From assembly GCA_964636705.1 (NCBI GenBank), contig CAZWUJ010000002.1, forward strand, positions 1 through 64,000: a DNA stretch of 64,000 bases, in the 5' to 3' direction. The notes beneath the pieces are model-generated. The model was not told the origin of the DNA and did not search any database. It saw only the letters and a program-made list of their open reading frames with translations. The translations under genes and the position numbers were made by a program. This DNA is from VXRJ01 sp964636705 (GTDB taxonomy: Bacteria > Acidobacteriota > Vicinamibacteria > Vicinamibacterales > UBA8438). Shown here piece by piece: positions 1 through 6,991 of the stretch; positions within the stretch are counted from its first letter, which is position 1; each line of letters opens with the position of its first letter.

Positions 1-52
<52 letters not shown>

Positions 53-90
53 GTCGGAACGGAAGCACGGGCTGAACGGGGAACGGAGAA

Positions 91-165
91 TGGAGCGGGA
101 AACGGGATTCGAACCCGCGACTTCGACCTTGGCAAGGTCGCACTCTACCACTGAGTTATTCCCGC
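91..165 (-). tRNA. tRNA-Gly (GCC anticodon)
   Basis: A complete cloverleaf can be folded on the minus strand: acceptor GCGGGAA (165-159) pairs with TTCCCGC (101-95), discriminator T at 94, and an encoded CCA at 93-91. The anticodon stem CGACC/GGTCG encloses TTGCCAA, giving anticodon GCC. The T loop TTCGAAT is canonical. It lies between yraN and tRNA-Cys on the same strand. Confidence 0.95.
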
Positions 166-246
166 TCGCCCCGAGCCACGAACCATTGAAGCTACCATAC
201 CGGCGGCGCTCCAGCAAGGCACGCCCGGTGCGCGACACCACGCCGA

Positions 247-630
247 CTACCACGCGCCCTCCGTCGTGAAAGCATTGCGAATCAGCGCCACTTCGGGCGG
301 CTGGCCGTCCTTGGGTTGCTGAATCGCGACGATGTCGAAGCGACAAGGTCGCACCGACCATCCCACCCGCATCATGTAGCGCTGGGCCATCATCAGGAGC
401 CTCCGCTGCTTCGGCCGGGTGACCGCAGAGCGTGCGCCTCCGAACCGGGACGAGGAGCGGGCTTTCACCTCGACGAAGACGAGGACGTCACCGTCCCTCG
501 CGACGATATCGATTTCGCCGTGCCGCGTCCGGAACCGGCGCGCAAGAATGGCGTAGCCCCGGCGGCGCAGTTCTTCGCAGGCAAGATCCTCTCCCCGGCG
601 GCCGAGGCGATCCTGATGCGATCCCGGCAT
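247..630 (-). CDS. yraN: YraN/UPF0102 family putative endonuclease
   Basis: The 127-residue protein has the UPF0102 signature: an N-terminal LGRRGEDLA segment, then RFRTRHGEIDIVARD and VFVEVKARSS, which form the restriction-endonuclease-like fold with the acidic E-D...E-x-K active-site pattern (GEID and VEVK). The length is normal for the family (about 110-130). Its biochemical role is not firmly established; it is predicted to act on DNA or RNA ends in the cytoplasm. It follows cysS on the same strand after 93 nt and precedes the two tRNA genes. The ATG at 630 is the only sensible start; the upstream ribosome binding site is weak. Confidence 0.9.
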   Translation of the reverse strand: MPGSHQDRLGRRGEDLACEELRRRGYAILARRFRTRHGEIDIVARDGDVLVFVEVKARSSSRFGGARSAVTRPKQRRLLMMAQRYMMRVGWSVRPCRFDIVAIQQPKDGQPPEVALIRNAFTTEGAW

Positions 631-723
631 GTCGCCGAGGAGAGGTGCAAGAATCTTGCCAAGGCCTGGGGAACGGGAGGGGCGGTCGCGGGATCGCGAC
701 CCTGGATGCCACCGAGCGCGCGG

Positions 724-2154
724 CTACTTCCGCTTCCAGCGCGTGCCGGCCGGCGTATCCTCGAGGACGATTCCCCGGTTCTGAAGTTCTTCGCGAATCC
801 GATCCGCCTCGGCGAAGTTGCGGTTCCGCCGCGCCTGCCGGCGCGCCTCGATCAGGGCTTCGATCTCCGCCGCGTCGACGGGCGGGGAGGCTTCTTCTCT
901 TCTCCGGAGGGCAATCACCCCAAGCACGTCGTCGAAACGTTCAAAGGTCTCGCGCACGCGGTCCGCGTCGCCGGCGCCGAGCTCGCCCCTGTCGATGGCC
1001 GCGTTGACCTCTCGAACCAGCTCGAATACCGCGCCAAGCGCGCCCGGAACGTTCAGATCGTCGAGCAGCTTCGTTTCGAAACCCGCGCGCGCCGCGACCA
1101 AGGCGTCGGCCACGTCCGGGTTCTCGCCCGGGGCGTCCACCGCATCCACCCGGGCGAGACAGTCCATCAGTCGCCGGAGCGCCTCCTCCGCCTGCGCGAG
1201 GCTGTTCCAGTCGAAGCGCAACTGCTTCCGGTAGTGGGTCGACAACAGAACGTAGCGGAGGGCCGAGGCGCGGTGGCCCCGGTCGAGGATGTCGCGGACG
1301 GTCAGGACGTTGCCGAGCGACTTCGACATCTTGACGTCCCGGCCCAGCAGCAGATGCTCGACGTGGACCCACCAGCGCGTGAAGGGCTCCCCCGTCGCTC
1401 CCTCCGCCTGGGCGATTTCGTTCTCGTGGTGCGGGAAAATCAGATCGACGCCGCCGGCGTGAATGTCGATGGGCGGTCCGCCGAGCAGGCGCAGGGCCAT
1501 CGCGGAACACTCGATGTGCCAGCCGGGACGCCCCGGTCCCACACCCACGTCCCAACTCGGTTCGTCCGGCGCGGACGCCTTCCAGAGCACGAAGTCGCGC
1601 GCCGTCTCCTTGGCGTACTCGTCGCTGTCGATCCGGGCTCCGTCCTGCATCCCGGCGTGATCCAAGCGCGCCAGCTTGCCGTAGTCGGGCAGCGACGCGA
1701 TCCGGAAGTAGACCGAGCCGTCGCTCCGGTAGGCGTGCCCGCGCGATTCGAGTTGCCCCACCATCTCGCCCATCGCCCGGAGATTCTCGTCGTCCGTCGC
1801 CCGGGGGTTTTCCTCCACCGCCTCGAGGCCGAGGGTCTCTGAATCCTCCCGCCAGGCGGCGATGTAGCGGTCCGTGTAGGCACGCAGATCCTCGCCCGCG
1901 TTCCGGGCCCCCGCGATCGTCTTGTCGTCGACGTCGGTGAAGTTGATGGCCTGCCGCATCCGGTAGCCGGCGACGTGCCGGAGGGTGCGGCGCAGCAGAT
2001 CGAGGCTGACGAACGTCCGGAAGTTGCCGATATGACCCCGCGCGTAGACGGTCAGGCCGCACGCGTACATCCGCACCGTGTCGTCGCGGAGGGGAGCGAA
2101 CCGTTCGATCCGGCGCGTGAGAGTGTTGTAGAGACGGAACGGTGTTGCGGTCAT
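724..2154 (-). CDS. cysS: Cysteinyl-tRNA synthetase
   Basis: This 476-residue class I aminoacyl-tRNA synthetase charges tRNA-Cys with cysteine. It has the HIGH-type motif in YARGHIGNF (residues about 37-45) and the KMSKS loop in DVKMSKSLGN. Zinc ligands typical of CysRS are visible: Cys32 (MYACG), the Cys of HIECS, and the His/Glu of FPHHENE. The C-terminal helical DALR-type domain ends normally with TPAGTRWKRK, as in other CysRS. The ATG at 2154 overlaps the ribF stop by 4 nt (ATGA), so the pair is translationally coupled. The gene for its substrate, tRNA-Cys, is at 52-1 on the same strand. Confidence 0.97.
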   Translation of the reverse strand: MTATPFRLYNTLTRRIERFAPLRDDTVRMYACGLTVYARGHIGNFRTFVSLDLLRRTLRHVAGYRMRQAINFTDVDDKTIAGARNAGEDLRAYTDRYIAAWREDSETLGLEAVEENPRATDDENLRAMGEMVGQLESRGHAYRSDGSVYFRIASLPDYGKLARLDHAGMQDGARIDSDEYAKETARDFVLWKASAPDEPSWDVGVGPGRPGWHIECSAMALRLLGGPPIDIHAGGVDLIFPHHENEIAQAEGATGEPFTRWWVHVEHLLLGRDVKMSKSLGNVLTVRDILDRGHRASALRYVLLSTHYRKQLRFDWNSLAQAEEALRRLMDCLARVDAVDAPGENPDVADALVAARAGFETKLLDDLNVPGALGAVFELVREVNAAIDRGELGAGDADRVRETFERFDDVLGVIALRRREEASPPVDAAEIEALIEARRQARRNRNFAEADRIREELQNRGIVLEDTPAGTRWKRK

Positions 2155-3107
2155 AGGGAGATCTGGCGGAACAGGGTGCGTGCCTGCGCGCAGTCGTCAT
2201 CGATCTGCCGCCGCAGCGCGGCCGCGTCGGCGAACGTACGCTCGTCGCGCAGCCGCTGCACGAACGCGAGGCGAATGGGCCGGTCGTAGAGATCGACGGG
2301 AGCGCCGTCGCCCGTGGCGTCCAGCAGGTGCGTCTCGATCGTCCGCGGCCCGTCCACGCCGAACGTCGGGCGCACGCCGACGTTCGTCACGGATGGGTGG
2401 AGCACCCGGTCGATCACGGCGGTGGTCGCGTAGACGCCGTCGGCGGGAAGCAGTTCGTTGTCAGTCTGGAGATTCGCCGTCGGGATGCCATGGCCGCGCC
2501 CCCGGCCGTCGCCCCGCTCCACCCTGCCCTCCACCGTGAAGTGGTGTCCGAGGAGGGCGCCCGCTTCGTCGACCCGGCCGTCGGCAATCAACCGCCGCAG
2601 CCGCGTGCTGCTCACGACGAAGTCCTTGTAGCGCACCGGCTCTATCTTCTCTGTCTCGAACCCGTAGTGCGCGCCCAGTTCCCGCAGCAACGTGAAGTTC
2701 CCGCTCCGGTCGCGCCCGAAGAGGAAGTTGGCGCCGACGCACACCTCCCCCACCTGCAGCCACTCCACCAGAACCGTCCGCACGAACCGTTCCGGGTCCC
2801 ATTGCGACAGCGCCTTCGTGAAGCGCACGATCGCGGTGCCGGCCATCCCGGCCGCCGCGAACGCCTCCAGCTTCTGGGCGGTGGTCATGATGAGCGGCGA
2901 CACCTGGTCGGGCCGCACGATCCGGGAAGGGTGCGGATCGAACGTCAGGACGGCCGGCACCGTCCGGCGCGCGCGCGCGCGGCGATGCACCTCTTCCAGG
3001 ATCTTCGCGTGGCCGCGGTGCACGCCGTCGAAGTTGCCGAGGGCGACAACGGGCTGCGGCCAGCGCACGGCTGGCAGCGGATCGTCGGGGTAGTGGATGA
3101 CGTCCAC
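2151..3107 (-). CDS. ribF: Bifunctional riboflavin kinase / FAD synthetase
   Basis: The 318-residue RibF makes FMN from riboflavin and then FAD from FMN. The N-terminal adenylyltransferase domain has VALGNFDGVHRGH (nucleotide-binding GxFDGxHxGH motif) and later STRLRRLI. The C-terminal flavokinase domain carries HGIPTANL, the GxPTAN ATP/riboflavin-binding motif, followed by DGVYAT and VGVRPTFG. Length is typical. The start is a GTG at 3107 without a clear Shine-Dalgarno sequence. Its stop overlaps the cysS start by 4 nt. Several flavoproteins lie in the window (CoxM, HpaB-like), but there is no flavin riboswitch upstream that I can see. Confidence 0.95.
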   Translation of the reverse strand: MDVIHYPDDPLPAVRWPQPVVALGNFDGVHRGHAKILEEVHRRARARRTVPAVLTFDPHPSRIVRPDQVSPLIMTTAQKLEAFAAAGMAGTAIVRFTKALSQWDPERFVRTVLVEWLQVGEVCVGANFLFGRDRSGNFTLLRELGAHYGFETEKIEPVRYKDFVVSSTRLRRLIADGRVDEAGALLGHHFTVEGRVERGDGRGRGHGIPTANLQTDNELLPADGVYATTAVIDRVLHPSVTNVGVRPTFGVDGPRTIETHLLDATGDGAPVDLYDRPIRLAFVQRLRDERTFADAAALRRQIDDDCAQARTLFRQISL

Positions 3108-3238
3108 GGTCGGAGGGATGATACTCGCCCGTGTGCTGCCGGGTCAGCCAGTGCCGGATTCGCTACGATGGGCCGCCACGGCACTGTTGCCGTGCGGGGT
3201 CTGATTGCCTTTCGGTTCGTTGAAAGCGCTCGGACGCC

Positions 3239-3373
3239 CTACCGCCGCTCAGCCGGGCCGCCACCCTCGCGGATCTCCCGATTGGGCGGAAACTGCGGTG
3301 GTGTCGGCAACGGCGGCGGCGTTGTGTTCTGGGGGGCGGGCTGGGTGGGCGCTGACTCTTCACGCTTCGGCAT
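3239..3373 (-). CDS. Tiny proline-rich ORF, hypothetical
   Basis: A 44-codon frame starts with ATG one base after the TGA of the 66-residue ORF upstream (TGAAATG), a spacing typical of translational coupling. The product is hydrophilic and proline-rich in the middle (PPPLPTPPQFPPN). There is no signal peptide, membrane segment or recognisable domain. It may be real, a decayed tail of a longer proline-rich protein, or chance; position is the only argument for it. The remaining stretch 3108-3238 up to ribF holds nothing I can identify. Confidence 0.3.
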   Translation of the reverse strand: MPKREESAPTQPAPQNTTPPPLPTPPQFPPNREIREGGGPAERR

Positions 3374-3374
3374 T

Positions 3375-3575
3375 TCAGTACCTTACCTGATCTAGAACGT
3401 ACGGAATGCACATCAGCGCGGTCAGGATCAGGACCCAGAAAAGGGCAATTCGACCCAGGTGGAGCTGGTTGCTTCGATAGTCGTTGTTCTGCGTGTTGTG
3501 GTCAGCGGCAGAGATGATGTGCTCCTGGAACTGGTTGTTGAACTCATCCAGCACCTCGACCTCTGAACGGGCCAT
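3375..3575 (-). CDS. Small single-span membrane protein, hypothetical
   Basis: The 66-residue product has a polar, Asn/Gln-rich N-terminal half (residues 1-43) and one hydrophobic helix at about 43-61 (ALFWVLILTALMCIPYVL), so it is probably a tail-anchored or single-pass inner-membrane protein. An AAGG ribosome binding site (GAAGG) lies just before the ATG at 3575. I do not recognise a family. Base composition is noticeably more AT-rich than the neighbouring genes. It sits directly beside the insertion sequence and could be a remnant of a larger gene or imported DNA. Confidence 0.5.
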   Translation of the reverse strand: MARSEVEVLDEFNNQFQEHIISAADHNTQNNDYRSNQLHLGRIALFWVLILTALMCIPYVLDQVRY

Positions 3576-3643
3576 GACCTTCGAGAACTCTAGCCCAAGT
3601 TTAACAACGCATTTTGGAAAGTATTTAGAATCAGTTGTTTACG

Positions 3644-5573
3644 GGCAAGGAGATGCTCGAGTGGCACTACAAGGTGCCTGCCAACCGGTCCAGCGGATGT
3701 GTCAGGCGACGGCTTTGCGGACGCCGCCGGGTTGCGGGTTGACGCGGAGAGCGTCGTAGATCTTGCGCTGCTCGGGTTCGGCCTGGGTGGTTGTGCGCAC
3801 GTGGAGCGTGCGGCCGTCGGGTTGACGGAAGGTGGCGGTGACGCGCTGCTGGGCTTCAAGGATGCGGCGCAGGGTGGACCAGGAGGCGTGCTCACCTTGG
3901 GCACGCAGGCGGGATCGGATGAGCTGGACGAGTTGGTAGGCGATGACGGTGATGAAGAGGTGGCCGTCGGCGCGTCGCGGTTTGTGGTGGTAGATGGGCC
4001 GCAGACCGAGTTCGGATTTGAGCGCGCGGAAGACGGCTTCGACGTCGGTGAGCGTGGAGTAGGTGCGCCAGAGGGTGTTTTCGTCCCAGTGGGTCTCGCT
4101 GCTGCGCAGGCAGTAGACGCCGGGATGGGTGAGCATCGAGCCGTCCTGGGGTTTTCGTGTCCAGGTAACGGCGACGGCCTTGTTGCCGGTCTCGTCAGGG
4201 GTGACGGTGATCTGGTAGCTGGCGGCGACGCGGGTATGTCGGGCCTTGAGGCGGCCGATGCGCTGGTTGACCTGGTCGATGCGCTTGTGGGCGCGCGGCT
4301 TGGCCAAGTTGTCATTGAGCTTGGTGAGCGCGGCCTCGAAGCGGGCGGCGAAACGCTCGACGATGCCTCGCTCCTTCTGGGCGCGCTGCTCGGAGTAGCA
4401 GTAGACGCGCACCTCGTCGGTGTCGGCCGACACCACCTTGTGCAGGTGAACGGTCTGCTTCGACTGCGTCTGGTGCGAGACGGCGGCCTCGGCGTCGAAG
4501 CGGCGGCGGCGTTCGCGGCTGACGACCAGGTAGCGGTAGCCGTTCTCGCGCAGCCAGTGGACCGAGCCGTCGGTGGCGACGCCGCGGTCCATGACCACCA
4601 GGGCGCCTGCGGGGGCGCCGAGCGCGTCGAGCATGTCGGCGAGCGTGCGGTGCTCGCGGACGTTGCCGGCGAAGACCTTGGAACGGCGTACGAAGCTGCT
4701 GGCGTCGAGCATCAGGCCCAGGGTCAGTAGCGGGCAATCGCCACGCTTCTGCTTCGAGTGCCCGCGCCGTGCGAGCGGCTGCTCGACCGCCTCGCCTTCG
4801 AAGTAGGTATTGGTCAGGTCGTAGAGGGTGACGGTCGGCTGGATGTCGAGCAGTCCCAGGGCGCGCTCGAACAGGTGCGCCTCGATGGCCGCACGATGCT
4901 TGAGCAACTGGTCCGAGGCGCGAGAGAGCTGCATCGCGCTGACGGTCTCGAAGTCGACGCCGAGCAACTCGCCGAGGCCGCTGCGGTGCTGCAGCCAGCG
5001 GTGCGTGGCGCGCTCGGAGGCGGGTTGGGCCAAGCGTCCGATGATGGCGCCGGTGGCCGCCGCCCGCAGGGCGCCGTTGACGCCCAATTCGACCAGTAGC
5101 GCCTCCAGTCCCAGCCTGTCGAGCGCCCACAGCCCGACCTGCTCCACCCCAACGCTGCGGGGACGAACCAGGCGTAGCGAGTCGACGTCGACGGCCCGCA
5201 CATCGGGCGGTCCGGCCGATACGGGCTCGGCGCCGCGCGCAACCAACTGCGCGGCGATGCGCTGCGCCTCGCGTTCGACCTCCGGCGGGCAATCGCTGAC
5301 CAGGGGGGCCTGACCGTTGAGCGCCTCGTCGATGCGGGTGCACAGCAGCGCCCACTGCGCCTGGGGGATATCGAAGTGCCGTCCGAGATTGAGCAGGGTG
5401 CGTTGTCGGACGCGATTACCGACACGAACGGAGTGGACCAGGCGGTGCGAGAAGTAGGGTTGTCCGCTGTCGGTGCGCCTTGGTCTGGGTGCGCCGAACG
5501 AACAGGGGTTGACGATAGAAAGGCGAAAAATACCCACGTCGCCGAGGCGCTCTCATAGGAGAACGACCTTGCC
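3644..5573 (-). mobile_element. Insertion sequence of the IS1634 type, ends tentative
   Basis: The body is the single transposase gene. The ends are uncertain. A short inverted match, GGCAAGG at 3644-3650 against CCTTGCC at 5567-5573, with CTC at equal offset further in, would give an element of about 1.9 kb, reasonable for IS1634. The match is too short to be decisive and I see no target-site duplication outside it. The flank at 3600-3640 is unusually AT-rich for this window. Confidence 0.4.
3702..5537 (-). CDS. IS1634-family DDE transposase
   Basis: The 611-residue product looks like an intact transposase of the IS1634 group (related to IS4). The N-terminus has the family pattern of a short basic segment and VRQRTLLNLG; the middle has LYDLTNTYFEG with the first catalytic Asp, VVMDRGVATDGS with the second, and a distal YRTLTDVEAVFRALKSELGLRP-like region (split here at TDVEAVFRALKSELG) with the catalytic Glu, followed by RPIYHHKPRRADGHL. 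The length is usual for the family. The start is a GTG at 5537. No frameshift or stop interrupts it, so the element may be active. Confidence 0.88.
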   Translation of the reverse strand: MGIFRLSIVNPCSFGAPRPRRTDSGQPYFSHRLVHSVRVGNRVRQRTLLNLGRHFDIPQAQWALLCTRIDEALNGQAPLVSDCPPEVEREAQRIAAQLVARGAEPVSAGPPDVRAVDVDSLRLVRPRSVGVEQVGLWALDRLGLEALLVELGVNGALRAAATGAIIGRLAQPASERATHRWLQHRSGLGELLGVDFETVSAMQLSRASDQLLKHRAAIEAHLFERALGLLDIQPTVTLYDLTNTYFEGEAVEQPLARRGHSKQKRGDCPLLTLGLMLDASSFVRRSKVFAGNVREHRTLADMLDALGAPAGALVVMDRGVATDGSVHWLRENGYRYLVVSRERRRRFDAEAAVSHQTQSKQTVHLHKVVSADTDEVRVYCYSEQRAQKERGIVERFAARFEAALTKLNDNLAKPRAHKRIDQVNQRIGRLKARHTRVAASYQITVTPDETGNKAVAVTWTRKPQDGSMLTHPGVYCLRSSETHWDENTLWRTYSTLTDVEAVFRALKSELGLRPIYHHKPRRADGHLFITVIAYQLVQLIRSRLRAQGEHASWSTLRRILEAQQRVTATFRQPDGRTLHVRTTTQAEPEQRKIYDALRVNPQPGGVRKAVA

Positions 5574-5915
5574 ATCGTGCGCACTCTCCAGACACTCTCG
5601 ACAAGGCGAGAGTGTCTGGCGGCGGCCACAAGCTGAACCGACCGGCCGGTGTGGATCTTCTCTTACGTCAACAGCCGGATCAGGCGTGCATCTCGTCCCG
5701 GCTGAAGCCACGGTGCAACACTCGAAGCAGGCGACGTCCACAACGCCGTGATTCGAAGGTCGTACGTCGAGAACGTGCAACTGATCTGCTGCCACTGGTT
5801 CAGGTTCCTTCTTCATCTACGTCCAAGCAGATCGTAGATAGAAGCCAACGCCACTTCGATCGCTCGCCGCCGCCTTGTGTGTGTCAACGTGTCGTACCCC
5901 ATTCTCGCCAGCCGC
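5574..5915. other. Gene-free stretch between the IS and the CO dehydrogenase region
   Basis: This 340-bp stretch has no reading frame that looks like protein in either direction: the frames are short, of unnatural composition and without ribosome binding sites. It contains the perfect hairpin at 5588-5619, listed separately. It may hold the remains of what the IS inserted into, or the outer end of the IS. Confidence 0.5.
5588..5619. repeat. Perfect 13-bp inverted repeat hairpin
   Basis: CCAGACACTCTCG at 5588-5600 is exactly repeated in inverse at 5607-5619 around a 6-nt loop (ACAAGG). There is no T-tract on either side, so it is not a classic intrinsic terminator, although it lies downstream of the last gene of the cox cluster (stop at 5916). 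It is also close to the start-side end of the IS, so it could be a transposon-end structure or an attachment-like site. Confidence 0.6.
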
Positions 5916-6935
5916 CTACCGCTCCTCCGCCCGCGCGCCGCTCAACATGTTGACGATGCTGTAGTTGCCCTCGTGGCAGGCGTACTCGAAGAGCGACTCG
6001 TCGGTCCGCCGCAGCGGCAGCTCGCCGGACCACGGGCTGGTCCAGCGCGTCGGGTCCTCGACGGTGAACTCGTAACGGAGGGTGTCCGCGTCGACGCGCG
6101 TGAAGCGCTCGACGATGCGCAGGCTCTCGGTGCGGCCCCCATTGGCGGCGCGGATGCGGACGACGTCGTTGCCGAACGATGAGCCCTCCTCGCTACGCGC
6201 GATGTTGCGGGTCTCGACGACCAGCGTGTCGCCTTCCCAATGGCCGCGCATCTCGCCCAGCCACTGCGGGATCGGGCGGCCGAGACGGGGACGGCCGTCG
6301 AGCGGAATGATGCGCGTGTCGTGGATCATCTCGACGTGGATGACGACGTAGTCGGGCGTCTGCAGGACCAGGTAGTTGTTGTTGTAGCCGGTCGGCAGCA
6401 TGGGCGGCCCCACCGACCAGAGCATGCAGCGGTCGTTGAGGTCCATGTCGGTCCAGGTGTCGGCCGGCCCGCGGGTCGCGCGCGCGGCGAGGCGCGCGTC
6501 CTCGTCCCCTTGCGCCTCCGGCGTCAGGGATGGGAGGCGGCCGTCGGGAGGGTCGACGATGATCGACGTCCGGCCGGTCGACGTGACGCCCCGGTCCAGC
6601 CAGAAGTTGTTGTAGAACCCGGGCGCGCCGTCTTCCCCGACGTCCACGCTCTGCGTGACCTCGGTCCGGCGGGCCGGCCGGGCCGCGAGTTCCGCGTTGC
6701 GATCAGCCACTTCCTGCTCCAGGTTCGCCACCTCTTCGGCGGTCAACTGTTCCCGGTCGGCGAGTTCCGCGGGGCGCTGCAATGGAGTGATGGTCTTGCT
6801 GGTGTACGTGCCCTGCAGGTCGGGATGCCCCCAGGGAGTCCGTGGCGCCTCCCCCTGCCCCGCCGCCGGAACAGGCGCGAGGGCGACGGTGGTGGCCAGC
6901 AGGACCGCCATCGAGAAAAGAAATCGAACCTTCAT
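5916..6935 (-). CDS. Secreted protein of unknown function (WGxPDLQGTYT type)
   Basis: The 339-residue product starts at ATG 6935 with a strong ribosome binding site (GGAGGAG). It begins with a Sec signal peptide: MKVRF, a hydrophobic run to about residue 22, and AAGQ as probable cleavage site. The mature part opens with TPWGHPDLQGTYTSKT, a motif I associate with a family of exported proteins common in Acidobacteriota that are usually left as hypothetical; the body has LPTGYNNNYLVLQT, HVEMIHDTRIIPLDGR and GHWEGDTLVVET, predicted beta-rich. No catalytic motif is recognised. It lies 56 nt after coxL on the same strand and could be its last co-transcribed gene. The frame stays open upstream into coxL, but that part is a shadow. 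Confidence 0.8.
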   Translation of the reverse strand: MKVRFLFSMAVLLATTVALAPVPAAGQGEAPRTPWGHPDLQGTYTSKTITPLQRPAELADREQLTAEEVANLEQEVADRNAELAARPARRTEVTQSVDVGEDGAPGFYNNFWLDRGVTSTGRTSIIVDPPDGRLPSLTPEAQGDEDARLAARATRGPADTWTDMDLNDRCMLWSVGPPMLPTGYNNNYLVLQTPDYVVIHVEMIHDTRIIPLDGRPRLGRPIPQWLGEMRGHWEGDTLVVETRNIARSEEGSSFGNDVVRIRAANGGRTESLRIVERFTRVDADTLRYEFTVEDPTRWTSPWSGELPLRRTDESLFEYACHEGNYSIVNMLSGARAEER

Positions 6936-6991
6936 CTTGCTCCTCCGTGAACTGCGCGACCCTTCAGCCATGCTACGCCGCCGAAAGGCCG

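Noticed and set aside
316..1842. Long plus-strand open frame opposite cysS and yraN
   Set aside because: It is the antisense shadow of two clearly conserved genes; its composition (Arg, Ala, Pro) is typical of reverse frames in GC-rich DNA.
3699..4730. Plus-strand open frame opposite the transposase, rich in Val/Gly/Asp
   Set aside because: It is a codon-shadow of the transposase on the minus strand.
5553..5816. Minus-strand 87-codon frame upstream of the IS transposase
   Set aside because: No ribosome binding site, no family resemblance, and it overlaps the hairpin and likely IS end.
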